Positions 8,919-17,610 of a stretch of 64,000 nucleotides of DNA are shown in pieces. The stretch's first letter is position 1. Each line of letters opens with the position of its first letter. The position numbers were made by a program, and so were the translations under genes. The stretch is from DASZGL01 sp035938875 (GTDB taxonomy: Bacteria > Chloroflexota > Dormibacteria > Aeolococcales > Aeolococcaceae): NCBI GenBank assembly GCA_035938875.1, contig DASZGL010000069.1, positions 26,476 to 90,475 on the forward strand, in the 5' to 3' direction. The notes under the pieces are model-generated. The model had not been told where the DNA came from. It did not search any database and worked only from the letters and a program-made list of their open reading frames with translations.

Positions 8919-9877
8919 GCGGCGCCGATCCCCGCCTTCAGCGCCGCCAGGGCGCAGAGAAACGCTCCGGCGGCGGCAGCCAGGGCGAAGCGCACCACCA
9001 GGCGCTGCTCGCGGAGTCCCAGCTCCTCGAAGTGATGATGCAGCGGGCTGGCGCGGAAGATGCGCACGTGGTAGCGCTTGATCGCGGTGACGTTGATGGC
9101 GACGCTGAGGATCTCGACGACGAAGACAATGCCGAGCAGCGGCATCAGCCAGAGCAGGCGCAGCTCCGCGGCCAGTATCGTCAGGGCACAGCCGAGAGCG
9201 AGCGATCCGGTGTCGCCCATGAAGACTCGCGCCGGCCACCAGTTGTAGGCGAGAAAGGCGACAACGCCGCCGCACAGCGCGCCGCTGAGAATCGCGGCGG
9301 GACGGTTGCCCACGTGCCAGGCGAGCGCCCACGTCGCCGCGAGAACAAAGACGCTGCAGGACGCGGCCAGGCCGTCGACGCCGTCGGTGAGGTTGACGGC
9401 GTTGCTGGCGGCGACGACCGCGATGATGGTGAGCACCACCACGCCCCAGTGCATGTCCACGGTGCCGAACCCGGGAATGAGCTGGCGGGTCAGTGACGAC
9501 TTGTCGAGCCCGATGCCGAGGAGCAATCCGATGAGCGACTGCAGCCCGAGCTTCTGCCAGGCGATCAGCCCCAGCGAGCCGCGCCCGCGAACGTTGGCGA
9601 AGTCGTCGAGGATGCCGAGCGAGGCGCCGGCGACAACCGCGAAGGCGACGAGGAAGCCGCCGCGGCTGCGGTCGAAGAGGATCCAGGCGGCGATGGCGAG
9701 GACACAGAAGAGGACGCCGCCCATCGTCGGCGTTCCCGCCTTGATGCGATGGGTTGACGGGTTGTACTGCGAGACACGCTGCCCCGCGCCGGCGCGCGCC
9801 AGCCGGCCGATGAGCGCCGGGTAGAAAGCGATGCCGACGACCAGGCACACCGCGAACGCGCCCACCGAGCGGTTCAT
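8915..9877 (-). CDS. mraY: Phospho-N-acetylmuramoyl-pentapeptide-transferase
   Basis: MraY is an integral membrane enzyme that transfers phospho-MurNAc-pentapeptide to undecaprenyl phosphate, making lipid I. The 320-residue protein has about ten membrane helices. Diagnostic motifs are HRIKAGTPTMGG, the aspartate pair in LGILDDFANV, NAVNLTDGVDGLA, the catalytic-loop Asp in GDTGSLALG, and the cytoplasmic loop ASPLHHHFEELG. It is a little shorter than proteobacterial MraY because the N-terminus is compact. It overlaps murF and murD by four bases each. Confidence 0.96.
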   Translation of the reverse strand: MNRSVGAFAVCLVVGIAFYPALIGRLARAGAGQRVSQYNPSTHRIKAGTPTMGGVLFCVLAIAAWILFDRSRGGFLVAFAVVAGASLGILDDFANVRGRGSLGLIAWQKLGLQSLIGLLLGIGLDKSSLTRQLIPGFGTVDMHWGVVVLTIIAVVAASNAVNLTDGVDGLAASCSVFVLAATWALAWHVGNRPAAILSGALCGGVVAFLAYNWWPARVFMGDTGSLALGCALTILAAELRLLWLMPLLGIVFVVEILSVAINVTAIKRYHVRIFRASPLHHHFEELGLREQRLVVRFALAAAAGAFLCALAALKAGIGAA

Positions 9878-11310
9878 GCTCGCAACCTCTCGACGATGCG
9901 CTCCAGGTGCAGCCCGTGGCTCGCCTTGACCAGCACTGCGGTGTCGGGCGCGCAGAGCTCGAGCGCCCGCTCGGTGGCGTCGTCGATGTCGGCGGCGACG
10001 TTCACCGAGCCCGGCGGCATCCCTGCGGCGACGGCTGCATCTGCCATGTCGCGCGCATATTCGCCGATGGCGACCAGGTGGGTGGCGGAGCGCGCGATGC
10101 GCTGCCCCGCCTCGCGGTGCTCCGCCGGCGCGTGGTCACCGAGCTCGAGCATGTCGCCGATCACCGCGATGCGGCGGGGCATGCCGCTTGTCGCCAGGAC
10201 GTCAAGCGCGGCCCGCAGGGAGGCGGGGCTGCTGTTGTAGGAGTCGTCGTAGATCACTGCGCCGTGGGCGCCGGCGAGGAGGGCGCCGCGCTGCTCAGGA
10301 GCCGCCGCGTCGCCGAGCCGCTCTGCCACCTCGGCGACGCCGACACCGAACTGCGCCGCCACCGCCGCGGCGGCGCAGGCGTCGAGCACGGCGTGCTCGC
10401 CCAGGGTGCGCAGCCGGAGCTGTGCGCTGCCGTCAGGTCCGTGCAGCACACAGCGTGTGCCGCGAAGCCCGTCGATCTCGATGTCACTCGCACGGAACAG
10501 CGCGTCGGGGTGACGCAGCCCGAACCATTCCACCGGCGCGGGGCTGCGCAATGCAATGTCACGCACCCTCGAGTCCTCGGCGTTGCACACCGCGACACCG
10601 CCGGCGTCGAGCGACTCGATCAGCTCCGCCTTGGCCGCGGCGATGGCGTTGATGGAGCCCAACAGCCCGACGTGCGCGAGTCCGATGTTGAGCAGCACGC
10701 CGACGCGGGGACGGAGCATCTCCGCCAGCGTGCGGATCTCGCCCGGCGCCGACATGGCGACCTCGGCGACGAAGTGATCGACCGGCGGCTCCATGCGCAG
10801 CACGCTGAGCGGAATCCCCGTCCACGTGTTGAGGTTGCCTGGCGTCTTTGCGACACGCAGTCGCGACATCGCCGCGGCGCACATCTCCTTGACCGTCGTC
10901 TTGCCCGCGCTGCCGGTGATGGCCACGACGTCGCAACCCAGCTCGATGAGCCGTCGCGTGCACGCAGCACGCAGCGCCGTCGCGGTGTCATCCACGCGCA
11001 GCGTCAGCACATCCGCGGTGTCGTCGGGCGCACCGAAATCCCCACGCACCACAACCAACGAAGCCCCCCGTGACAAAGCATCCGCAACGTACGAATGCCC
11101 GTCCTCGCGCTCCCCAGCCACGGCGACGAACGACCCACCGGGCACCACCTCGCGCGAGTCGGTGGTGATGTCGCGCAGCGCTGCGCTGCGGTCGCCGCGA
11201 CCCTCGAGAGTCCCGCCGAAGAGGCGGGCGAGGTCGGAGGCGGAGGAGAGCATCGCGGCCATGGTAGCGGTGTGGGAACCCGCCATCGGTGGAGAGGCCG
11301 CGATGCTCAC
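9874..11310 (-). CDS. murF: UDP-MurNAc-tripeptide--D-Ala-D-Ala ligase
   Basis: MurF adds the D-Ala-D-Ala dipeptide to the UDP-MurNAc-tripeptide. The 478-residue product has the N-terminal MurE/F domain with ITTDSREVVPGGSFVAV, the P-loop ITGSAGKTTVKEM, the loop TPGNLNTWTGIPLSVL, NIGLAHVG, the MurF-specific YDDSYNSSPASLRAAL, and GDMLELGDHA. The first ATG overlaps the PBP stop as ATGA; a second candidate start (MAAMLSSASDLARLF) lies 16 codons inside. It directly follows the PBP gene, so the murE gene often found here is missing. Confidence 0.94.
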   Translation of the reverse strand: MSIAASPPMAGSHTATMAAMLSSASDLARLFGGTLEGRGDRSAALRDITTDSREVVPGGSFVAVAGEREDGHSYVADALSRGASLVVVRGDFGAPDDTADVLTLRVDDTATALRAACTRRLIELGCDVVAITGSAGKTTVKEMCAAAMSRLRVAKTPGNLNTWTGIPLSVLRMEPPVDHFVAEVAMSAPGEIRTLAEMLRPRVGVLLNIGLAHVGLLGSINAIAAAKAELIESLDAGGVAVCNAEDSRVRDIALRSPAPVEWFGLRHPDALFRASDIEIDGLRGTRCVLHGPDGSAQLRLRTLGEHAVLDACAAAAVAAQFGVGVAEVAERLGDAAAPEQRGALLAGAHGAVIYDDSYNSSPASLRAALDVLATSGMPRRIAVIGDMLELGDHAPAEHREAGQRIARSATHLVAIGEYARDMADAAVAAGMPPGSVNVAADIDDATERALELCAPDTAVLVKASHGLHLERIVERLRA

Positions 11311-13160
11311 GGGAGGATCTTCCAGGTGTCGATGATCGTCTGCGCCATCTGCTTCCAGATTGGAGCGGCGATGTAGGCGCCCTCGTGGATCGCGCTGGTG
11401 GTCTGCGGCAGACGGAGGACGACGAGCATGGTGAACTGCGGGTTGTTCGCCGGCAGGTAGCCGACGAAGGAGTCGATGGTGTTGTCGATGTAGTGGCCGT
11501 TGACGGCGACGCTCGCTGTCCCGGTCTTGCCGGCGATGTCGTACTTGAACGCGGGGATGCGGGCGAAGACGCCGGAGCCGAGGCGGTCGTCGACGACGCC
11601 GGTGAGCATCTTGGTCAGCGCCTGCGCGGTGTCGGTGGAGATCACCCGCCGCGACGCTGGCGAGAACGGAGTCTCCCGTCCGGTGGCCGGATCGACGACC
11701 GCCTCGACCGCGTGCGGCTGCACCCAGACGCCGCCGTTGCCCACCGCGTTGACCGCGGCGATCATCTCCAGCGGCGTCACCACCACGCTCTGCCCATACG
11801 ACGCCTCGGCGTAGTCGAGGGGGATCCAGCTCTTCTGCGCCTTGACAGGCTGGCTCACCTCGCCGGCGAGGTCGACGCCCGTGGGTGAGCCGATGCCGAA
11901 GGTGAGCAGGTTCTTGTAGTAGGCGTCGGGGCCCATCTGCTGCATGACGTGGATCGCGCCGTTGTTCATCGACTCGTCGAGGGCGCGCTGGATGGGGATG
12001 ACGCCGTGCCCGTGGTTGTCGGAGTCGTGGATGAGGACACCATTGATGACGTTCTGCACCTCGTTGAAGGTGTCGGTCGGGGTGATCGCCTTGGTCTCGA
12101 GCCCGCCGGCGTAGGTCACCACCTTCATCACCGAGCCGGGTTCGTAGAGGTCGGCGATGCCGCGGTCGCGGAACAGCGCAGTGTCCATGGACGCGTAACG
12201 GTTGGCGTCGAAGGTCGGATACTGCGCCCAGCCGCGGATGGCGCCGGTGTGCGTGTCCATGATGATGATCTCGCCGGACTCGGACTGAGTGTTGACCGTC
12301 GCCTGGGCGATCGTCTGTTCGGCCCAGTACTGCACGGTGGAGTCGAGGCCGAGGCGCAGGTCACTACCGTTGTGCGGATCCGCGCGCTGCTCACGGCTGA
12401 GGACGATGGAGTTGCCCGCGGAGTCGCGCAGCGTCGTCTCCTTGCCGTCGATGCCCCGCAGCAACTTGTCGTAGTAGCCCTCGACGCCGTACTGCCCGGT
12501 GCCGTCGTGGTTGACGTAGCCGAGCAGGTTGGCGGCGAAGGACTCACCGGTGACCGGCGACGTCTGGTAGACGCGCTTCTCCTCGGGAATGGTGCCGATG
12601 CCGTAGAAGCCGAGCTTGTCGATCTGCTCCTTGGTCGTCTCCGGCACCTGGTGGGCGACGTAGACGAAGTCGCCGGTCTTGGTGAGCATGTCCTCGACCG
12701 CGCTCGGGCCCATGCCGAGCAGCGACGCCAGCGCGGTGGCGATGGGATGTCGCTGGTCGGGGTTGATAACCCCGGGGTCGGCGAAGACGCTGTAGACGGG
12801 GGTGTCGCTGGCGAGCAGACGGCCGTTGACGTCGAGGATGCGGCCGCGGTGCGCCGGCAGGTTGATGCTCAGCGCGTGTTGTGACGCGGCCAGACCGCTG
12901 AGCTTGGTGCCCTGGCGCACCTGGACGTCGAAGAGCCGCCAGGTGAGGATGACCGCCATCGCGGCGAAGGCGAGCAGCAGCCAGATCCCCCTTGCCCGGA
13001 AGTCGGGCTCCTCGGCGATGAACCAGCCGCGCAGGCGGGGTGCCCGCTGAGCCCGGACGATGCGGCGTTCGCCGGGTCCGGTCCTCGTCGGGCGTGCCCG
13101 CGGGCTTTCACCCCACGGATTCCGCGCCCGACCACCGCGAATCCGTGGGGGCCCCGTCAC
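11307..13160 (-). CDS. Class B penicillin-binding protein (FtsI/PBP2-type transpeptidase)
   Basis: This is the septal D,D-transpeptidase partner of FtsW. The 617-residue protein has a basic cytoplasmic N-terminus and a membrane anchor (about residues 56-76). The non-catalytic PBP-dimer domain begins near AHRGRILDVNG. The penicillin-binding domain has the active-site SxxK in EPGSVMKVV, SxN in ESMNNGA, and KTG in AGKTGTASV. It is anchored outside the cytoplasm. A GTG start overlaps the upstream ftsL-like stop as GTGA. By position in the dcw cluster it is the FtsI equivalent; no PASTA domains follow the transpeptidase. Confidence 0.92.
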   Translation of the reverse strand: MTGPPRIRGGRARNPWGESPRARPTRTGPGERRIVRAQRAPRLRGWFIAEEPDFRARGIWLLLAFAAMAVILTWRLFDVQVRQGTKLSGLAASQHALSINLPAHRGRILDVNGRLLASDTPVYSVFADPGVINPDQRHPIATALASLLGMGPSAVEDMLTKTGDFVYVAHQVPETTKEQIDKLGFYGIGTIPEEKRVYQTSPVTGESFAANLLGYVNHDGTGQYGVEGYYDKLLRGIDGKETTLRDSAGNSIVLSREQRADPHNGSDLRLGLDSTVQYWAEQTIAQATVNTQSESGEIIIMDTHTGAIRGWAQYPTFDANRYASMDTALFRDRGIADLYEPGSVMKVVTYAGGLETKAITPTDTFNEVQNVINGVLIHDSDNHGHGVIPIQRALDESMNNGAIHVMQQMGPDAYYKNLLTFGIGSPTGVDLAGEVSQPVKAQKSWIPLDYAEASYGQSVVVTPLEMIAAVNAVGNGGVWVQPHAVEAVVDPATGRETPFSPASRRVISTDTAQALTKMLTGVVDDRLGSGVFARIPAFKYDIAGKTGTASVAVNGHYIDNTIDSFVGYLPANNPQFTMLVVLRLPQTTSAIHEGAYIAAPIWKQMAQTIIDTWKILP

Positions 13161-13708
13161 GGGCTCGCGGCCTCGGCCTCGGTGGTCCCGAACTGTCCCA
13201 TGAGCGCGGCGACGAGCGTCTGCACCGCGTCGCGCGGCGCCTGCAGCGGTCCCGTCGTCCCCGGCGCGGGCGGCACGGTGACGCGGACGCTGCTCGCCGG
13301 GACGTACGCCCAGCGCACCGGCGCCTTCATGCCCAACTGCTGCGCCGCGGCGTCGATGCGCGCCGTCGAGCGCAGCTGGTCGAGCTGCTCACCGAGTCGC
13401 GTGTTCTCGCGCTGCAGCTCGGACTGCTGCGCGGCGAGGGTGGTCGCCTGGTACGTCGCCTGCGTCAGGTGCGCGGTCTGGGCGACGTAGGCGATGCCCA
13501 CGCCGGCGCACACCGCGATGATCGGCAGCAGCGGGAAGGGCGTGCGCGGACCGCCGCGACGGCGGCGCGAGCGCAGGTTGCGCTCCTCCTCGACGGGGAC
13601 GTCATCGGCGTCGGCCTCGGCGGCGTCGGCCGCGGCGATGGCGAAGACGTCGAAGGTCGCGTCGTCGAGGTCGAGGTATTGGTCTGGGGGTCGCCTGGTT
13701 GCGGGCAC
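13157..13708 (-). CDS. ftsL: FtsL-like septum protein
   Basis: This is a 183-residue bitopic protein in the ftsL slot between rsmH and the PBP gene. It has an acidic, low-complexity cytoplasmic N-terminus (about 1-42) and an Arg-rich stop-transfer stretch. One membrane helix follows (about 58-78, LLPIIAVCAGVGIAYVA). Then comes a predicted coiled coil of roughly 40 residues with heptad-like spacing (AAQQSELQRENTRLGEQLDQL), and a Pro/Ala-rich tail. Sequence similarity in FtsL is weak, so the call rests on topology and position. FtsL forms the FtsQLB complex that activates FtsWI. Confidence 0.75.
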   Translation of the reverse strand: MPATRRPPDQYLDLDDATFDVFAIAAADAAEADADDVPVEEERNLRSRRRRGGPRTPFPLLPIIAVCAGVGIAYVAQTAHLTQATYQATTLAAQQSELQRENTRLGEQLDQLRSTARIDAAAQQLGMKAPVRWAYVPASSVRVTVPPAPGTTGPLQAPRDAVQTLVAALMGQFGTTEAEAASP

Positions 13709-13787
13709 TGCCCCGATCTCCGGTGTGACTGTTGCTGGGACGGTGTCATGACGTTGTGCGGCGACGGTGCCTGGCGCCCGCCGGTGC

Positions 13788-14822
13788 CTAGGCGTCGGGG
13801 TCGAGCTTCTCCGCGACGCGGAGGCGGGCTGAACGAGCCCGCGGGTTGACGGCGAGCTCGGCGGGTGACGCCTTGATCGCCTTGCGAGTCAGCAGGAAGA
13901 GAGAGGCCCGATGGGCGCAGGTGCAGATGGGCTGTTGGGGTGGACAGAGACAGTTCTGTGCTGCGACGTGGAGTGCGTTCTTGACAAGGGTGTCCTCGAG
14001 GGAGTGGAAGGCGATGACCCCAAGACGCCCACCGGGCCGGAGTTCGTTGATGGCTGCCTGCAGCCCGCGCTCGAGGCTGTCCAGTTCGTGGTTGACCTCG
14101 ATGCGAAGCGCCATGAAGGTGCGCGTCGCGGGATGGATCCGCTTCGGCCAGTACCGCCTCGGGATGGCCCGCTCGATCAGCTCGCGGAGCTCGGTCGTTG
14201 TGGTGATCGGCTGTTCCGATCGCCGCCGCGCGATGGCTCGGGTGATCGACGAGGCGAAACGCTCCTCGCCGTAGGTGCGGATGACCCTGGTGAGCTCACC
14301 CTCGGAGAAGTGGTTGACGATGTCCGCGGCGGTGACGCCGGGAGCTTTGGGATCGAGGCGCATGTCCAGGGGTCCGTCGTGACGGAACCCGAATCCGCGC
14401 ATCGGATCGTCGAGCTGCACCGAGGAGATGCCCAGGTCGAGCGCGATGCCGTCGACGGCGTCTATGTGGTGCCGCCGCAGGATCTTGCCGAGGTTGGCGA
14501 AATCATCGTGCTCGACGATGACGGCGCCCTTGTGTCCCGCGAAGTAGGTGCGGGCGCGCTCCACCGCGACCGGGTCGCGGTCGATGGCCAGGACGCGGCC
14601 GTCGGGTTGGACGCGCGCGAGAAGCGCGGCCGTCACCCCGCCGGCACCGAGGGTGCCGTCGACGACGGTCTGCCCCGGCCGGGGCTGCAGGTTCTCTATG
14701 AGTGGGTGTAGAAGGACCGGCCGGTGTCCCGCCCCTTCAGAGGGCGCGACACCGGGCGTGGCGATGCCTCGGATCTCGATGTCCGCCACGGTCGACATGG
14801 AGACCACGGTAGGGGAAGTCAC
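13788..14822 (-). CDS. rsmH: 16S rRNA (cytosine(1402)-N(4))-methyltransferase
   Basis: RsmH (MraW) methylates N4 of C1402 in 16S rRNA using SAM. The 344-residue protein has HRPVLLHPLIENL, the SAM motif DGTLGAGGVTAALL, VLAIDRDPVAV, GIALDLGISSVQLDDPMRGFGF, and the C-terminal FHSLEDTLVK signature. An internal CLCPPQQPICTC segment is the Cys-rich loop commonly found in this family. The first ATG gives a short unconserved N-terminal extension before EGAGHRPVLL; a later start is possible. The gene is 18 bases downstream of mraZ, in the same operon. Confidence 0.95.
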   Translation of the reverse strand: MTSPTVVSMSTVADIEIRGIATPGVAPSEGAGHRPVLLHPLIENLQPRPGQTVVDGTLGAGGVTAALLARVQPDGRVLAIDRDPVAVERARTYFAGHKGAVIVEHDDFANLGKILRRHHIDAVDGIALDLGISSVQLDDPMRGFGFRHDGPLDMRLDPKAPGVTAADIVNHFSEGELTRVIRTYGEERFASSITRAIARRRSEQPITTTTELRELIERAIPRRYWPKRIHPATRTFMALRIEVNHELDSLERGLQAAINELRPGGRLGVIAFHSLEDTLVKNALHVAAQNCLCPPQQPICTCAHRASLFLLTRKAIKASPAELAVNPRARSARLRVAEKLDPDA

Positions 14823-14840
14823 GGATTCGCTGCCGGCCGC

Positions 14841-15308
14841 TCACGCGGTCGGTTGCCCCGCTGCCCGGGCCGCGGCGGCTCGGGCGGTGACGCGGTCGCT
14901 GAGGGTGGTGAAGGCCTTCTGGTCCATGGAGGCGTACTCCTCGTCCCAGACCTCCTCGCCGATGACCTCGACGCTGCTGCCGAGACCGACGAAGAAGGCG
15001 CGCTCCTTGATATGCGCCCAGCTGCGGTGGCCGGCGTCGAGGAGAAGACGACCCTGGGAGTCGAGCTCGACCTCGCGTGCCGAGGCGTACATGGTGCGGA
15101 GGAACTTGCGCTCCTCCTCGGGTGTCTCGGCGGTCAGCCGGTAGTCGCGTTCCAGCGCGGCCCACTCCTCGGGCGGGCGGATCACAAGTCGGGCCTCCAA
15201 CCCGTGGGCGATGACACTCCCCGGGGGCAGGCCGCGCCGGAACTGAGCCGGGACGGCGATCCGTCCCTTTCCATCGATCTGGTGGCGGTAGGAGCCGAGG
15301 AAGGCCAT
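14841..15308 (-). CDS. mraZ: Transcriptional regulator MraZ
   Basis: MraZ is a ring-forming AbrB/SpoVT-fold DNA-binding protein that represses its own dcw operon. The 155-residue product has two tandem MraZ repeats. The first is near residues 5-50 (GSYRHQIDGKGRIAVPAQFR), and the second is near 75-125 (REVELDSQGRLLLDAGHRSWA). It is the first gene of the cluster. Upstream on the same strand lie a recognisable promoter and three phased repeats matching the type of site MraZ binds, consistent with autorepression. Confidence 0.95.
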   Translation of the reverse strand: MAFLGSYRHQIDGKGRIAVPAQFRRGLPPGSVIAHGLEARLVIRPPEEWAALERDYRLTAETPEEERKFLRTMYASAREVELDSQGRLLLDAGHRSWAHIKERAFFVGLGSSVEVIGEEVWDEEYASMDQKAFTTLSDRVTARAAAARAAGQPTA

Positions 15309-15375
15309 GCGTCAGCGCCCTCCGTCGCCGGCCGTTGCGAGCCGGTGCGGAGTAGGTCGGAGCTGCTCATGTTCC

Positions 15376-15402
15376 CCACTTTTCACCACTTTCTTCCACC
15401 GC
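15376..15402 (-). promoter_or_regulatory. MraZ operator: three 10-bp-phased GTGG boxes
   Basis: On the minus strand three GTGG cores occur at exactly 10-base spacing. The two proximal copies read AAAGTGG and the distal one reads GCGGTGG. Known MraZ operators are short direct repeats with helical-turn spacing (TGGG in E. coli, AAAGTG-type in Mycoplasma). The array starts just after the predicted transcription start, 68 bases upstream of the mraZ start codon, so bound MraZ would block the promoter. Confidence 0.8.
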
Positions 15403-15409
15403 TGGGCGA

Positions 15410-15438
15410 ACGGTAGCAGCGGGCGAGTTCGCAGTCAA
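15410..15438 (-). promoter_or_regulatory. Predicted sigma70-type promoter of the dcw operon
   Basis: The minus strand shows TTGACT (15438-15433), a 17-base spacer and TACCGT (15415-15410). The -35 matches five of six consensus bases and the -10 keeps the TAnnnT pattern. The predicted start falls immediately before the MraZ boxes, which supports a genuine regulated promoter. Confidence 0.65.
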
Positions 15439-15602
15439 CGCGAACATATGTACTGGTACAGCGCCGTGACATGGGTTGTGGGCGGAGGTGGCCAATACGC
15501 GCGGGCGCGCGGGCGAGGTGGTGTCCCTGGGCGTGGGGTTTCGGCCCTGGGAGGCGGTTCGTGGCGCGGGTGGCCGTCTCTGGTCGAGGGTAGACTCAGG
15601 CG

Positions 15603-15987
15603 GCAAGCCGGCCGGACGGCCGCGGGCGGTTTACTCCGTCCGAGGAAAGTCCGGGCTCCACAGAGCAAGGGCGCTGGGTAACGCCCAGTCGGGGTGACCC
15701 GAAGGAGAGTGCCACAGAAAGGACACAGCGGCGGTCGCGCCATCGGCGCGGCTGCGGCAACGGTGAAATGGTGGGGTAAGAGCCCACCGGCGGCCGGGTG
15801 ACCGGCCGGCCAGGTAAACCCCGCCCGGAGCAAGGCTGAACAGGGGCGGAGCGGTTCGCCGCTCCAGGGGCTGCTCGTCCCACGTCCCGGGTGAAGCCGC
15901 TCGAGGCGCCGGGTAACCGGCGTCGTAGATGGATGGCCGTCCTCACCGGCAACGGTGGGACAGAACCCGGCTTACAGGCCGGCTTGC
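15603..15987 (+). ncRNA. rnpB: RNase P RNA (class A)
   Basis: This is the catalytic RNA of RNase P, which matures tRNA 5' ends. The universally conserved core GAGGAAAGTCCGGGCTCC is present near the 5' end. It is followed by CACAGAGCA, GGGTGACCCGAAGGAGAGTGCCACAGAAA, the GTGAAA and GGTAAACCCC elements, and the 3' pairing partner ACAGAACCCGGCTTA. The ends were set from the terminal P1 helix: eleven bases at 15603-15613 (GCAAGCCGGCC) pair perfectly with 15977-15987. The size, about 385 nucleotides, is normal for a bacterial type A RNA. It is divergent from mraZ. A TAGACT hexamer 7 bases upstream could be its -10. Confidence 0.96.
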
Positions 15988-15993
15988 ACTGTT

Positions 15994-16012
15994 TCCCTTA
16001 TCCCATAAGGGA
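15994..16012 (+). terminator. Hairpin at the 3' end of rnpB
   Basis: A perfect 8-bp inverted repeat (TCCCTTAT / ATAAGGGA) with a CCC loop lies seven bases after the RNase P P1 helix. It lacks a following T-tract, so it may be a weak terminator or a 3'-end processing/stability hairpin. Confidence 0.55.
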
Positions 16013-16024
16013 GCGGAACCTGCC

Positions 16025-16053
16025 TTGCGCGTCGGAGTCTCTGCGGCTACGAT
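16025..16053 (+). promoter_or_regulatory. Possible promoter for the exported protein gene
   Basis: TTGCGC and TACGAT are separated by 17 bases, 58 bases before the GTG start codon of the next gene. Each hexamer keeps the most conserved bases, but the match is modest and unsupported by other evidence. Confidence 0.35.
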
Positions 16054-16110
16054 TGAATTCGAGATGGGGGGACGAGGCTGCACGTCCGTCGCGTAGGGCT
16101 GGCGCCCGCC

Positions 16111-17595
16111 GTGCGCTTGGTGCGCAGCCATCGCCAGCGTGGTCGTTCCCATGCGCATGCAGTCGCGCTGGTCGTGGCGATCGCCACAGTCGCGTGTGCC
16201 GCCTGCGGCGGCGGTAACGGGTCGTCGCCCTCGGCGGGGAGCACGAACTCGAAGGCGGCGCTCGAGTACGGGCTCGGTCCCGAGAAGAATGACCAGGTCA
16301 CGTTTCAGCCCGACGTGGTCATCGTCTCCGGTGGGCCCGACTCGATCCGGTCGGTGAGCGACGGCGGCCTCACCTGGACGATCGACGGCAGCGCGGCAGG
16401 GGTCCAGGACCTCACGCCGGGCAAGATCATGTTCGTTACCGGCCGCGGCGTGGGCCGCGTGCTCGCGATCGCCGACGCCGGGCCGGACCGCAAGGTGACC
16501 ATCGGGCCGGTCACGGTCACCGACGTCATTCGCGATGGTACGTTCGAGCAATCCGGCATCTCGCTCGCCGACGCATTCGAGCACCAAGGCGTCCCCCCCG
16601 ACTTCGAATCGGAGGACACGGGTCAGGCCACGCCAAGCGCACTGCTCTCGTCGACCGTCGCGCCGCAGGGCGTCGAGCTGGCGGCCGCGCACGGAACCGG
16701 CGCCGACGTCCGCCTCGTGGCGGACTCGGGTACGAACTGCTGCAGCCACATCCACGGGGCGATCAACAAAGACACCGGCGACTTCAAGTTCTTCGGCACC
16801 GCCGACCTTGACATCGACAAGCCGGGCGCAACGTTCAAGCTCGCCATCACAGCGGGGGGCATCAAGCATGCCGAGCTGAAGGTCACAGGGGGGATGAGTC
16901 TCCACGTGGACTTTCAGGCCGGCGTCGAGCACGCGCAGGGTAGTCGCACGTTCCAGGTGCCTCTCGGGAGCGACTTCTCGGTGCCGCTCGGTCTGGTGCT
17001 CGGTGTGCCGCTCTCGGTCACCGTCCACCAATCGGTGCTCGTGAAGACCGCGTTCGGCGCGCAGGTGGGCACCATCAAGGGCGATGGGACCTTCGCGCTC
17101 GGCGCTGCGCTCGGCTTCTCCTACGACGGCTCGAAGTTCTCGAACGACAGCCAGATCAACTTCACGCGCAAACAGAGCCTCATCGATTCGCTGAAGGGAG
17201 TCCCAGTCGGCGTCATGGGCGTGGTCATCGATCACCTGACCAAGTTCACGGTGGGCTTCAGCGCCTTCGTGCTGACCGCTGGTGTCTACGTCCTGCTCGA
17301 TACGAAAGTTGGTGCCACGCTGGGCTCAGGGCTCGGTGCGCCGCTCGCCGAATGCCGTGGCGTGGGAGTCGGCGTGTTCGCGAGCTTCGGGATCGGCTAC
17401 ACGCTACGGCAGTCGGTGGCGGATCTGGTGAACAAGTTCCTGAGCCTCTTCAAAGTGAAACCGATCAACCGGGAGGGTGGCATCAGATCGCCGCAGCAGA
17501 AACTGTTTTCAGCCGAGGAGGTAGTTCCGGACGTCGCGATCTGCGGCCACGCCGGTGACGCCGGCCCCGCCAGCGGAGGTGGCGGGGGCGGCTAG
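16111..17595 (+). CDS. Predicted exported lipoprotein of unknown function
   Basis: I do not recognise this 494-residue protein. The N-terminus is a signal peptide with basic residues, a hydrophobic core (VALVVAIATVACAAC) and a Cys that could be lipidated, although the -3 residue is Thr and not the usual Leu. The rest looks like a repetitive beta-rich extracellular protein. One segment has a Cys pair followed by SHIHG, and residues about 300-440 alternate small and hydrophobic residues (for example LGLVLGVPLSVTVHQS). The C-terminus ends in a run of six glycines. It follows rnpB and is convergent with a DUF3558-like lipoprotein gene. The start is a GTG; no better ribosome-binding site is evident. 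Confidence 0.7.
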   Translation: MRLVRSHRQRGRSHAHAVALVVAIATVACAACGGGNGSSPSAGSTNSKAALEYGLGPEKNDQVTFQPDVVIVSGGPDSIRSVSDGGLTWTIDGSAAGVQDLTPGKIMFVTGRGVGRVLAIADAGPDRKVTIGPVTVTDVIRDGTFEQSGISLADAFEHQGVPPDFESEDTGQATPSALLSSTVAPQGVELAAAHGTGADVRLVADSGTNCCSHIHGAINKDTGDFKFFGTADLDIDKPGATFKLAITAGGIKHAELKVTGGMSLHVDFQAGVEHAQGSRTFQVPLGSDFSVPLGLVLGVPLSVTVHQSVLVKTAFGAQVGTIKGDGTFALGAALGFSYDGSKFSNDSQINFTRKQSLIDSLKGVPVGVMGVVIDHLTKFTVGFSAFVLTAGVYVLLDTKVGATLGSGLGAPLAECRGVGVGVFASFGIGYTLRQSVADLVNKFLSLFKVKPINREGGIRSPQQKLFSAEEVVPDVAICGHAGDAGPASGGGGGG

Positions 17596-17610
17596 TCGGT
17601 GCCGTCGTGA

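Noticed and set aside
15440..15602. A full promoter for rnpB
   Set aside because: A TAGACT -10-like hexamer lies at 15591-15596, but no -35 match occurs at suitable spacing.
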